DNA of 32,838 nt from a virus: IMG/VR virus record IMGVR_UViG_3300042371_000216, positions 1-32,838 of that record; one strand, 5' to 3'. Position 1 is the stretch's first letter; each line of letters begins with the position of its first letter. This document shows, piece by piece, positions 8,115 through 16,328 of this stretch. The position numbers and the translations under genes are program-made. The notes under the pieces are model-generated. The model had not been told where the DNA came from, did not search any database, and saw only the letters and a program-made list of their open reading frames with translations.

Positions 8115-8717
8115 ATGGCAATCGTCAATGGTTACTGCACTTTGGCAGAATTGAAATCGGCTCTCAGAATTACTGACAGCACAGATGACACGCTTCTAGA
8201 GAACGCTATTGAATCGGCTTCACGCCGTATTGATGGCTACTGTGGGAGGTTTTTTTATCAGACCACTAGCACGGCTGTTCCGATGTTCCCTTTCAACGAA
8301 TATTTGCTGGTGTTCAATAGGGATGTTGCGACTGCCACAATCACGATCAAGATTGATTCGTTAGGTAACGGCACTTATGCTCAGACTTTGACGCAAGGTG
8401 TGGATTATGTTTTACAGCCACGAAATGTTCCAATCTTTCCACGCCCGTATGAGTCGGCACGAATGGTTGGTGGCAATACTTTTCCGCTTCTGACTACGCC
8501 AGCATTTGAAACGGTGCAAGTTACAACGGTTTGGGGTTGGGCTGCTGTTCCTGACGATGTGAACCAAGCAACAATTCTGCTCGCTATGCGCCAGTTCGCA
8601 CGACTCAACGCTGCTCTAGGTGTGGTTGGTTTCGCAGATATGGCGATCACGGTTCGGGCTGTTGATCCTGATGTGCGTGATCTTCTCTCGCCATATCGCA
8701 GGTTCGGTATCGCTTAA
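8115..8717 (+). CDS. Head-tail connector / adaptor protein
   Basis: This 200-aa protein begins with YCTLAELKSALRITDSTDDT (~residues 7-26) followed by LENAIESASRRIDGYCGRFF. This is the signature of the gp6-like/Ad1 head-tail connector family that binds beneath the portal. It starts three bases after the preceding stop, and its last base is the first base of the next gene. The C-terminal part (TVWGWAAVPDDVNQATILLA) is also typical for this family in actinophages. Confidence 0.87.
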   Translation: MAIVNGYCTLAELKSALRITDSTDDTLLENAIESASRRIDGYCGRFFYQTTSTAVPMFPFNEYLLVFNRDVATATITIKIDSLGNGTYAQTLTQGVDYVLQPRNVPIFPRPYESARMVGGNTFPLLTTPAFETVQVTTVWGWAAVPDDVNQATILLAMRQFARLNAALGVVGFADMAITVRAVDPDVRDLLSPYRRFGIA

Positions 8718-9124
8718 TGCCTGCCACAGTCTCTCAGGTAGCTTCAGGACTTGCTACACGCCTCGCTACGATCTCTGGCCTTCGCACTTCGGCATATCAG
8801 CCTGAGCAACTGAATCCGCCGTTTGCTTTCCCTACTTTGAACTCAATCAACTATCACAGGGCGATGGGTGGTGGCGATGTCGTAATGGATTGGACTATCA
8901 ATGTGGTGGTCGGCAGATATGTTGATCGTAATTCGTTCACGATTCTTGATGGATTTCTTTCTTATTCTGGTGCGACAAGTATTCGTGCAGCGATTGAAGG
9001 AGACAAGACGCTTGGTGGCGTTTGTCAAACTTTGGTGCTACCATCGGGTGCGAACATAACGAGTTTAAGTTCTGCTGACGCAGAGTTTTTACAAATACAA
9101 TTCCAAGTAACGGTTCACGGATAG
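8717..9124 (+). CDS. Predicted tail terminator / neck protein
   Basis: This 135-aa protein has N-terminal helices (SQVASGLATRLATISGLRT) and a beta-rich rest that includes MGGGDVVMDWTINVVVGRYV. The segment FLSYSGATSIRAAIEGDKTL also looks familiar from phages with this gene order. Its position between connector and tail tube fits a tail-terminator or head-tail joining protein. The assignment is positional rather than motif-based. Confidence 0.65.
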   Translation: MPATVSQVASGLATRLATISGLRTSAYQPEQLNPPFAFPTLNSINYHRAMGGGDVVMDWTINVVVGRYVDRNSFTILDGFLSYSGATSIRAAIEGDKTLGGVCQTLVLPSGANITSLSSADAEFLQIQFQVTVHG

Positions 9125-9132
9125 GACACACA

Positions 9133-9303
9133 ATGGCAAACTATAAAGTGATGAGCGAAAATTGCGCACTCGGCAAACAGGGTGCAACTTTAAGCGCAGA
9201 TGATCTTGAAGGTTTCAACATTGATGCGCTGCTTGACGGTGGACATTTGGCTGAAGTTAATGTTAAAGTTCCTAAACAGGACACGAAAGAAAGCGACAAA
9301 TAG
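9133..9303 (+). CDS. Small hypothetical protein before the tail tube gene
   Basis: This is a 56-aa ORF (MANYKVMSENCALGK at the start, KVPKQDTKESDK at the end). It fills the gap between the tail terminator (ends 9124) and the tail tube gene (starts 9306) with no other plausible frame. It looks like a compact acidic/polar domain. I do not recognise a family. It is likely a minor virion or assembly protein. Confidence 0.6.
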   Translation: MANYKVMSENCALGKQGATLSADDLEGFNIDALLDGGHLAEVNVKVPKQDTKESDK

Positions 9304-9305
9304 TT

Positions 9306-9713
9306 ATGGCAGTTTTAGTTTTGACAGATGCAGATATCACCGTGAACGGCGTGGTGCTTTCCGATAGGGCGAACAGCGTTACATTGAATTATGAAATTGA
9401 CAGCGTTGAGACAACGGCGTTCGGTTCAGTCGGGCACAAGTTCACTGGTGGGTTGCAAAACAATTCGTGCGACATTGAATTTATGCAAGATTTCGCAGCA
9501 ACAGAAACTGAAGCTACGATCTATCCTCTTGTCGGCACAACGACAACAGTTACTGTTCGTGCAAGTAGCGCAGCGACAAGTGCAACCAACCCTCTTTACA
9601 CTTTGAGTGGAACATTCTTGGCAGCACACACACCTGTGGCAGCAGCCGTGGGAGAGTTGGCAATGACTTCACTCTCGTTTACTGGTGGAACGCTCGTCAA
9701 AACAACCGCATAA
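9306..9713 (+). CDS. Major tail tube protein
   Basis: This 135-aa protein is almost entirely beta-forming: VLVLTDADITVNGVVLSDRA near the N-terminus, then ETTAFGSVGHKFTGGLQNNS and ELAMTSLSFTGGTLV at the end. This is the pattern of small siphovirus tail tube proteins. Its position immediately before the frameshifted tail chaperone genes and the tape measure is the standard order. It would stack as hexameric rings to form the tail tube. Confidence 0.83.
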   Translation: MAVLVLTDADITVNGVVLSDRANSVTLNYEIDSVETTAFGSVGHKFTGGLQNNSCDIEFMQDFAATETEATIYPLVGTTTTVTVRASSAATSATNPLYTLSGTFLAAHTPVAAAVGELAMTSLSFTGGTLVKTTA

Positions 9714-9739
9714 ATAAAAACTAATCAGAAGGAGAACGA

Positions 9740-10006
9740 ATGAAAATTGCTTTACAAGTTGAATACCTTGACGGCACGATTGAACCTGTTGATGCTGTGT
9801 TCGCTGACTTTGTTGGCTTTGAACGCACTTGGCAAAGATCAGTTGTGAAGTTTGAAACAGAGATGCGCCTCACCGATCTTGCTTGGTTGGCGTGGTCAGC
9901 ATTGACGCACAGACAGAAAACTAAATTGAAGTTTGACCCTGATTGGATTGCGACTGTAGCGCAGGTTATTCCACGAGATGAGAGTGAAAGCCCTTTAGAG
10001 AAATAA
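9740..10006 (+). CDS. Tail assembly chaperone, unshifted product (G)
   Basis: This 88-aa protein, behind an AAGGAGAACGA RBS, lies between the tail tube and tape measure genes, where G/T-type tail chaperones are found. It contains the hydrophobic patch LTDLAWLAWSALTHRQK. The 0 frame ends at a TAA (10004-10006) seven bases past a canonical -1 slippery heptamer (9991-9997). The short form would be the main product. These proteins coat the tape measure protein during tail assembly and are absent from virions in studied phages. Confidence 0.85.
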   Translation: MKIALQVEYLDGTIEPVDAVFADFVGFERTWQRSVVKFETEMRLTDLAWLAWSALTHRQKTKLKFDPDWIATVAQVIPRDESESPLEK

Positions 10007-10164
10007 AGTTCGGTGATGATTCAGCGCATTGGCTGATCGCTCATCTGGCTCACGAATACCATATTGCGCCTTCGCTTCTTTTGAATGAGAGCGAATCAAT
10101 GTTGAACACGATGCTCGCTTATCATAAGTGGGTGGTGAAGCAAACGAATCGCAGACGCAGATAG
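9740..10164 (+). CDS. Tail assembly chaperone, -1 frameshift product (GT)
   Basis: The slippery sequence C CCT TTA occurs at 9991-9997, in the X XXY YYZ register of the 0 frame. Slipping back one base gives join(9740..9997,9997..10164), a protein of about 141 residues. The new C-terminus begins REIKFGDDSAHWLIAHLAHE and ends KQTNRRRR at the TAG 10162-10164. The downstream frame has no start codon of its own near its beginning, so the frameshift explains the otherwise empty 10007-10181 interval. The G-to-GT arrangement is a conserved siphovirus feature. Confidence 0.87.
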
Positions 10165-10181
10165 TTGTATGATGTGCGCCT

Positions 10182-10721
10182 ATGACTATTAGATTTGAGA
10201 CTTACGGCATCAGGGAAGCAGTCGCCGAACTTCGCAAATATGATCGTGCGATGTATGAAGTCATCATGAAAGATTTACGCACAAACGGTCAGCCTTTAGT
10301 GAATAAGGTGGCAAGTGCGTTTCCGATGCAACCGTTTCGGCGTGTAAGCAACTGGCACACAATAGGCAGAAGCAAAAGCGGATTCCCACCGTATGACGGG
10401 GCGAGGGTTCGTGCTGGCGTAAGACCTGAAATTAATACACAAAAACCTAGAACAATCGGCGGTGCGACTGGTATCTATCGCATAATTCAAAAAGATGGTG
10501 GCGGTGCTGTATATGACGGTGCAGGTCGTAAAACTTCTGGCCAGTTCACCACCAATCTTGACCGACCATATTCAACGAAATCATCGCAAGGCAAAATTCG
10601 TTCCCGTGTAATGTATGGAACAATGTTGGCGAATATGGACATGGTTCAAGGAATCATTGACAACGCAATCAGTAAAACCAATCAGATCGTGCAAGACAAC
10701 ATCTTGAGAAATGCAGCATAG
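10182..10721 (+). CDS. Tail-region protein, HK97 gp10-like in general form
   Basis: This 179-aa basic protein begins TIRFETYGIREAVAELRKYD, a form seen in tail-completion/gp10-like proteins, and contains a Gly-rich middle (DGGGAVYDGAGRKTSGQF). It lies between the tail chaperones and the tape measure gene, an unusual place for a gp10-like protein since that family usually precedes the tail tube gene. It is probably structural. I cannot assign the family firmly. Confidence 0.55.
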   Translation: MTIRFETYGIREAVAELRKYDRAMYEVIMKDLRTNGQPLVNKVASAFPMQPFRRVSNWHTIGRSKSGFPPYDGARVRAGVRPEINTQKPRTIGGATGIYRIIQKDGGGAVYDGAGRKTSGQFTTNLDRPYSTKSSQGKIRSRVMYGTMLANMDMVQGIIDNAISKTNQIVQDNILRNAA

Positions 10722-10724
10722 GTT

Positions 10725-13217
10725 ATGGCAAGAGCATTAGGCGTAAACATTGTCAGCACCTTTGACAGCAAAGGTATCCGCAAAGCGATAACCGATTTCA
10801 ACAAACTTGAAGGCGCAGGAAACAAAGCGACATTCGGATTACGCACGATTGATAAAGCGTTTACAAACGGTGCAAAGAACATCGCAAAGTATGGTGGGCT
10901 GCTCGCTGCTGGTTTAGGTGCTGCTTCTTTTATGATGGTCAAGGGTGCGGAGTTAGCGAAGCAGGCTGATGATCGTTTGGTGGCTGTTGCTAAATCTATG
11001 GGGCTGTTCGGTGCTGCTTCGCAACAGGTAACAGATCGGCTCATCAAACTCGCTGACGCTCAAGAATATGAGTTGGGTGTTACTGCCGAAACAATAAAAC
11101 TAACTCAAGCAAAGTTGATGACTTTCAAAGAGTTGGCTGTTACTGCTGGCGAAGTTGGTGGTGCGTTTGATCGTGCGACTGTTGCTGCTGTTGATTTGGC
11201 TGCTTCTGGTTTCGGTGAAGCATCACAGAACGCCACACAATTAGGTAAGGCGTTAAATGACCCGATTAAGGGCATCACGGCTCTTGCTCGTTCGGGTGTT
11301 ACTTTTACTGCACAAGAGAAAGAGAAAATTAAAGCACTTGTTGAGTCTGGCAAGATGCTTGAAGCGCAAGATACTTTGTTGAAGGCGATTGAAACTCAAG
11401 TCGGTGGCACGGCTGCTGCAACAGTTACAGACACATTTAAGATTTCAATGGCGTTTGGCCATGTGCGAGATGTGATCGGAACTTTGTTGTTGCCAATCTT
11501 TGAGAAGTTGGCAAACTTTATGGTGAACACTGTTGTTCCTTACGCTACAAAAGTTGAGGAAGCGTTTGGTGAACGGGGTATTGCTGGCGGTTTGAAGTTT
11601 CTTGGTCAAGGTTTCTTGAATGTAACAACAGATATGGGCAAGTTCGGGAACACGATGCTTGTTTTGATTTCTTTGTTTGTTGCTATGCGTGGTGTGGCGA
11701 TTGCTGCTGCTATCGCACAGAACTTGTTTAATGTCGCTTTGTTAAACAATCCGATTGGCAGAGTGGTAGCGATCTTGATTGTTTTAGGTGTCGCTGTTGT
11801 GGCTGCATATCTCAAGTTTGAAGGCTTCCGAAAAGTTGTGAACTCTGTAGTCAATTTCATCATCGGATACATAGAAAATATGGTGAACCTTTGGATAAAA
11901 GGATTCAACCTGATCATTTCTGCGATCAACATTCTGATCAAGGCAGCAAATTTCTTTGGTGCAGGTCTGCCAGAAATAGCGAAGATTGGTGAAGTTTCTT
12001 TCGGGCGTATCAGCACCGCAGCACAAAAAGCATCAACACAAATATTCAAGACGATTGATGCGATTAGGCAAGCGAAAAACGCTGAACGAATGGGTGGCGT
12101 TCTCACACCCAAGGCTTCTGGTAGCGGTGGCGATGATCTGTTTGATGGCGCAGGTGGCGGTGGCGGTAAAACTGAATCACCGATTGAGAAAGCCAAGAAA
12201 GCGTTAGAGAAATACACTGACGCAATCAAAGGCGTAACTCAAGCGCAACGATCTTTGAAAGATGCCAACAAGAGCCTGAACGAATCAAACAAGAGCCTGC
12301 TAGAGAAAACACAGGCACTTGCCGAAGCGCAAAAGCGTTTCAATCTAATCACGAACGGCTACGGCAGAGATTCCAAAGAGGCGAAAGATGCTGACAAAGA
12401 GCGAAGCAAAGCGCAGCGAGGATTGGAACGGGCTAACTATGGGCTTGAACAGGCGGTGTTCGCCGTTAAAGATGCTGAGAAAGCGTTGGCTGATCTTCGC
12501 AAAGACCCTGAAGCGACACCGCAGGCGATTCGTCAGGCTGAGATCAGTTTGGCTGAAGCGAAACTTTCTGTTGCTGACGCTACAGATAGCCAACAGCAAT
12601 CCACGCAATCATTGACTGAGGCGCAACTTCGTTTAGATGAAGCGATCTCTGGTGCGAAAGAGGGAAGCGAGACATATAAAGATGCGTTGAAAGAGTTACA
12701 AGACGCACAGAAGGCTGAGGCTGATGCGGTTGATTCGGTTACGGCTGCGCTTGAGCGTCAAGCTGATGCGGTTGAGAAGTTGGCTGACGCTGAGAAGAAA
12801 CGCCGTGAGGCTGGCAAAGATGTTCCTGCCACTGATCGTCTTGCTGCTGATACTGCAGAAACTTTTAGAGAAATCATTGAAGAAAACATTTCTATTACTG
12901 TGCCAAAAACTGCTGAGCAGATCGCTGTTGAGAAAGGTTTGCTAACACCTGAACAGGGTCGTGATTTAGAGCGTAGGCGTGGCATTGTTCCGTTTGCTTT
13001 GGGTGGGATTGTTACTGCGCCGACTGTAGGGCTGGTTGGTGAGCGTGGTGCTGAGGCTGTGATTCCGTTAGATCGTTTAGGTTCAATGGGCAGCACATAC
13101 AACATTTCTGTAACTGCTGGTATGGGTGCTGACGGGAAAGATATCGGCACACAAATTGTGAACGCTTTGAAACGGTATGAGCGAACGAATGGTGCTTTGC
13201 CTCTGACGGTGGCTTAA
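10725..13217 (+). CDS. Tape measure protein
   Basis: This 830-aa protein is the longest in the genome and sets tail length. The N-terminus (GVNIVSTFDSKGIRKAITDF) leads into helical and hydrophobic segments: about 58-74, and two strongly hydrophobic spans around 307-330 and 345-363. A Gly-rich hinge follows (GDDLFDGAGGGGG), then a long Ala/Lys/Glu coiled-coil region at about 485-700. The C-terminus has LGGIVTAPTVGLVGERGAEA, a motif common at tape-measure C-termini. Its position after the frameshifted chaperone pair agrees. Confidence 0.92.
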   Translation: MARALGVNIVSTFDSKGIRKAITDFNKLEGAGNKATFGLRTIDKAFTNGAKNIAKYGGLLAAGLGAASFMMVKGAELAKQADDRLVAVAKSMGLFGAASQQVTDRLIKLADAQEYELGVTAETIKLTQAKLMTFKELAVTAGEVGGAFDRATVAAVDLAASGFGEASQNATQLGKALNDPIKGITALARSGVTFTAQEKEKIKALVESGKMLEAQDTLLKAIETQVGGTAAATVTDTFKISMAFGHVRDVIGTLLLPIFEKLANFMVNTVVPYATKVEEAFGERGIAGGLKFLGQGFLNVTTDMGKFGNTMLVLISLFVAMRGVAIAAAIAQNLFNVALLNNPIGRVVAILIVLGVAVVAAYLKFEGFRKVVNSVVNFIIGYIENMVNLWIKGFNLIISAINILIKAANFFGAGLPEIAKIGEVSFGRISTAAQKASTQIFKTIDAIRQAKNAERMGGVLTPKASGSGGDDLFDGAGGGGGKTESPIEKAKKALEKYTDAIKGVTQAQRSLKDANKSLNESNKSLLEKTQALAEAQKRFNLITNGYGRDSKEAKDADKERSKAQRGLERANYGLEQAVFAVKDAEKALADLRKDPEATPQAIRQAEISLAEAKLSVADATDSQQQSTQSLTEAQLRLDEAISGAKEGSETYKDALKELQDAQKAEADAVDSVTAALERQADAVEKLADAEKKRREAGKDVPATDRLAADTAETFREIIEENISITVPKTAEQIAVEKGLLTPEQGRDLERRRGIVPFALGGIVTAPTVGLVGERGAEAVIPLDRLGSMGSTYNISVTAGMGADGKDIGTQIVNALKRYERTNGALPLTVA

Positions 13218-14476
13218 TGGCTACCACTCTTGCTTCAGGTGAGCAGATCACCGTTCTCGCTGAGGTTGGTTTCATCACCAACTTCTTTGTGCTTGACGAT
13301 ATTGATGCAGGCGTTTTAGATAACACACAGTTTGTTCTTGACGGAAACCTTGAAGGCGTGGACATCACCGAATATTGTCAAGAGGTTTCTATTACTCGTG
13401 GCAGATCAGACCAGTTCTCACAGTTCAATGCTGGTCAATGTTCAATCACTTTGCTGAATAATGACAGACGGTTTGACCCGATCAATACTGCTTCGCCTTA
13501 TTATGATGTTACGGCTGGGCGTTCAGGTGTTGTGCCACGCCGAAAACTTACAGTGAAATCTGGAACAAACTTTCTTTTCACAGGGAGAATCACCGATATT
13601 GATGTGATCTACAACTACAACCTCAGCACGGTTCAGTTTACGGCTGCCGATGATTTTGTTTTGTTAGCGAACACGGTTGTTGAGAATGATGTAACGCCTA
13701 GCGTTGAGTTGTCTGGTTCACGGGTTGATTTTCTTTTGGATTTGCCTGAGATTGATTACCCTTTGGCTTCACGGGACATTGACACAGGGCAAACAACGCT
13801 TGGCGCATATCAAATCAATGCGAACACAAACGCTTTAACTTATTTGCAGTCAATCGCTACGAGTGAACAGGGTGCTTGTTTTGTGGCTGCTGATGGCAAA
13901 CTGACTTTCACTGATCGGTTGTCTGCTTCGTTTGCACCGACTGTGGCGGTGTTCTCTGACGCTGGCACAGACATTCCTTACACGGCGTTGCAGGTTATTT
14001 ATGGGCAAGAGTTTCTTTATAACCGTGTTCAGGCAACGGTTGAGGGTGGCACAGTTCAGGTCGCTGACAACGCCAGTTCGCAAACAGAGTTCGGTATCAG
14101 CACTTTTGCGTTACCTAATTTGTTGCTTCAAGATGATGCTGCTGCTTTGACTTTGGCAAACTATTTGGTGGCTTTGTATGCTGAGCCACAGTATCGCTTT
14201 GACGATCTTGGGCTGGTCGTTTCGGCTATGAACGCCACAGATCGGAACACGATTAACGCTCTTGAACTGCAAGATGTGGTTGAGATCACCCGAACCTATA
14301 CGACTGGCAGCCCTGCTTCGGTTACAGAACTTTATGCGGTTGAGCGTTTGAATCATTTGATTACGGCTGGTGAGCATCGGGTGTCTGTCGGTTTGTTTAA
14401 TACTGAGGTGCTGTTTCAGTTGGTTCTTGATGACGCAGTTTTTGGTGTGCTTGATAGCACAAATGCGCTCGCCTGA
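13217..14476 (+). CDS. Minor tail protein (distal tail type)
   Basis: This 419-aa protein follows the tape measure gene with a one-base overlap. Features include VDITEYCQEVSITRGRSDQF and NAGQCSITLLNNDRRFDPIN, a pattern recurring in siphovirus distal-tail and baseplate-hub proteins. The N-terminal region contains LDDIDAGVLDNTQFVLDG, and the C-terminus carries the related LDDAVFGVLDSTNALA. This suggests a repeated short element at both ends of the chain. It probably caps the tail tube and anchors receptor-binding proteins. Confidence 0.78.
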   Translation: MATTLASGEQITVLAEVGFITNFFVLDDIDAGVLDNTQFVLDGNLEGVDITEYCQEVSITRGRSDQFSQFNAGQCSITLLNNDRRFDPINTASPYYDVTAGRSGVVPRRKLTVKSGTNFLFTGRITDIDVIYNYNLSTVQFTAADDFVLLANTVVENDVTPSVELSGSRVDFLLDLPEIDYPLASRDIDTGQTTLGAYQINANTNALTYLQSIATSEQGACFVAADGKLTFTDRLSASFAPTVAVFSDAGTDIPYTALQVIYGQEFLYNRVQATVEGGTVQVADNASSQTEFGISTFALPNLLLQDDAAALTLANYLVALYAEPQYRFDDLGLVVSAMNATDRNTINALELQDVVEITRTYTTGSPASVTELYAVERLNHLITAGEHRVSVGLFNTEVLFQLVLDDAVFGVLDSTNALA

Positions 14477-14492
14477 TATACACTAGGCAACT

Positions 14493-14774
14493 ATGGCAAA
14501 CACTCAAGTCAAAGTTCCGTTGTTCGCAGCAGCAGAAGTGCTGACCGCAGCGAATATGAATATCAGCGCAGGCACAGGAATCCCCGTGTTCGCCACAACA
14601 GTAACCAGAGATGCAGCGTTCGGTGGTGCTGGCGAAAAACTTTTGGCTGAAGGACAGTTCGCATACATTGAAGCGACAGACGAATTACAGTATTATGACG
14701 GTGCGAATTGGGTTGCTTCAGGAACATCAACCACAAGTGATCAACTGATTTTATCAACTCAAGTATTTAGTTAA
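14493..14774 (+). CDS. Small tail-tip / fibre-associated protein
   Basis: This 93-aa protein begins MANTQVKVPLFAAAEVLTAA and contains EATDELQYYDGANWVASGT, a pattern I associate with fibre or baseplate attachment segments of phage tails. It lies between the distal tail and the glycine-rich protein genes. Structural role inferred; no enzyme motif seen. A TATACACT sequence just upstream (14478-14485) resembles a -10 element but has no good -35. Confidence 0.62.
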   Translation: MANTQVKVPLFAAAEVLTAANMNISAGTGIPVFATTVTRDAAFGGAGEKLLAEGQFAYIEATDELQYYDGANWVASGTSTTSDQLILSTQVFS

Positions 14775-14783
14775 AGGAACACG

Positions 14784-15146
14784 ATGGCAACATTCAGCAA
14801 GATCGCTTTATCAGGTAGCACAGACGGGCGAATGATTAAGGTCGCTGCGACTGCTACGGCTGGCACGACACTTCATACTGGTTCGGCTACTGCTACGACT
14901 TTTGATGAGATTTGGTTGTATGCGGTGAACTCGGATACGACTGCTCGTAAATTGACTGTTGAGTGGGGTGGTGTTTCATCGCCTGATGACTTGATTGAGT
15001 TTACTGTTCCTGCTGAGTCAGGTTTGTATTTGATTACGCCTGGTCTTGTTATTAAAGGCAACGCAACTCCGTTAGTTGTTCGTGCGTTTTGTGCGACTGC
15101 CAATGTGGTTATGGTTTCAGGCTATGTAAATAGAATCACGGCGTAA
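14784..15146 (+). CDS. Small beta-rich tail/virion protein
   Basis: This 120-aa protein is dominated by Thr, Ala and Val and by predicted beta strands (MIKVAATATAGTTLHTGSAT, KLTVEWGGVSSPDDLIEFTV). It has a ten-residue-scale alternation typical of small virion jelly-roll proteins. It resembles the protein at 4517 in composition. It starts behind a GGAACACG RBS. No specific family is recognised. Confidence 0.62.
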   Translation: MATFSKIALSGSTDGRMIKVAATATAGTTLHTGSATATTFDEIWLYAVNSDTTARKLTVEWGGVSSPDDLIEFTVPAESGLYLITPGLVIKGNATPLVVRAFCATANVVMVSGYVNRITA

Positions 15147-15157
15147 GGATTATCTAG

Positions 15158-16060
15158 ATGTCTAGGTTTGGTCAACGCACACGAGTTAGCACAGCAGTTT
15201 CTTCGTGGATGCCGACAGGTGATGAAACCACTTACTCATTTGAGTCTTTAGTTGTCGGTGGTGGTGCGAGTGGTGGATTTGGTAATTATCACGGTGGCGG
15301 TGGCGGTGCTGGCGACATGATTGAAACTGCATCAACTACAATTACTGCTGGTTCAACATATACGATTACTGTTGGCGGTGGCGGTGCAGGTAGCACAGGT
15401 TTGATTGCGCCTAGCGGAACAGCATCAACAATTGTTTTAGGTGCGACGACTTTAGTTAATGCAGTTGGTGGTGGTGGTGGTGGTCTTTTTAACACTTCAA
15501 GCGGTGGCATTTATCTTCCTGGCAGGTCAGGTGGCTCAGGCGGTGGCGGTTGTGGTGGCTCAGCCAGTAGCAACGCAGGTGGTGCACGAACTGGAACTGG
15601 TTTTTCAAATATCGGTGGCACGGCTGGGCTAGGTTCTGGTGCAGGCGGTGGCGGTGGTGCAGGTGCGGCTGGCGCAAGTGTGCCTTCAGGAAGTGTTGGT
15701 GGTGCTGGTGGTGCTGGTCGCAGTAATTCAATAACTGGTTCAGCGGTGAACTATGCAGGCGGTGGCGGTGGTGCAGGATATGCAAGTTCAGCAGGTGGTA
15801 CAGGTGGCTCGTCAATTGGCGGTAACGGCGGTAATGACAGTTCCACTAACCCAACAGCAGGCGCAGTGAACACAGGTTCAGGCGGTGGCGGTGCTGAACG
15901 ATTCGGCACGGCGACTGGTGGTGCTGGTGGAAGTGGAATAGTAATTCTTTCAGTAGATGACAGTTTGGCAGTAGCCACGACGACAGGCTCACCAACTGTG
16001 ACGACATCAGGTGGCAAGCGCATCTACAAGTTCACCGCATCTGGAACTATAATTTTCTGA
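15158..16060 (+). CDS. Glycine-rich tail fibre / adhesin protein
   Basis: This 300-aa protein is low in complexity across residues ~30-265, with many GGGG, GGAGG and GGSGG runs. It ends in SGIVILSVDD and KRIYKFTASGTIIF, the C-terminal signature of phage and bacterial glycine-rich-domain proteins. Polyglycine-II folds of this kind form receptor-binding tips on phage tails. The downstream 88-aa gene starts at its last base. The reverse strand shows long Pro/His-rich open frames here, which are shadows of GGT/GGC repeats. Confidence 0.8.
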   Translation: MSRFGQRTRVSTAVSSWMPTGDETTYSFESLVVGGGASGGFGNYHGGGGGAGDMIETASTTITAGSTYTITVGGGGAGSTGLIAPSGTASTIVLGATTLVNAVGGGGGGLFNTSSGGIYLPGRSGGSGGGGCGGSASSNAGGARTGTGFSNIGGTAGLGSGAGGGGGAGAAGASVPSGSVGGAGGAGRSNSITGSAVNYAGGGGGAGYASSAGGTGGSSIGGNGGNDSSTNPTAGAVNTGSGGGGAERFGTATGGAGGSGIVILSVDDSLAVATTTGSPTVTTSGGKRIYKFTASGTIIF

Positions 16061-16326
16061 TGGCACACTTCGCAAAAGTTGTTGATGGCATCGTGGAGTC
16101 TGTCATTGTTATTTCTAATGACAGTTGTGGCGGTGGCGATTTTCCTGAGAGCGAACCTATCGGTCAAGCGTTCATCGCAGACATATTAAAGTTTGATGGC
16201 GAGTGGCTTCAGACAAGTTATTCAGGCTCGTTTCGTGGCATCTATGCTGGAATTGGTTATTCGTTTGACCCTGTTAGCGATGTTTATTTGCCACCATATT
16301 TACCACCAATCATTGACGAGCCGTAG
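16060..16326 (+). CDS. Tail-fibre-associated small protein
   Basis: This 88-aa protein begins MAHFAKVVDGIVESVIVISN and has FPESEPIGQAFIADIL, then WLQTSYSGSFRGIYAGIGYS. I recognise this architecture from small proteins encoded beside fibre genes in cyanophages and freshwater phages, but no biochemical function is known to me. It ends Pro-rich (LPPYLPPIIDEP). It is likely a virion or fibre accessory. Confidence 0.72.
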   Translation: MAHFAKVVDGIVESVIVISNDSCGGGDFPESEPIGQAFIADILKFDGEWLQTSYSGSFRGIYAGIGYSFDPVSDVYLPPYLPPIIDEP

Positions 16327-16328
16327 AT

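Noticed and set aside
12200-12950. Alternative frames in the tape measure coiled coil as genes
   Set aside because: Leu- and Arg-rich shadows of Ala/Lys/Glu codons without RBS.
14990-15005. Further CTGATGA motifs (for example 14990, 24383) as hammerheads
   Set aside because: They lie inside coding regions and lack the GAAA, U-C and paired stems around them.
15289-16023. Long reverse-strand Pro- and His-rich open frames
   Set aside because: They are shadows of GGT/GGC glycine repeats in the fibre gene.
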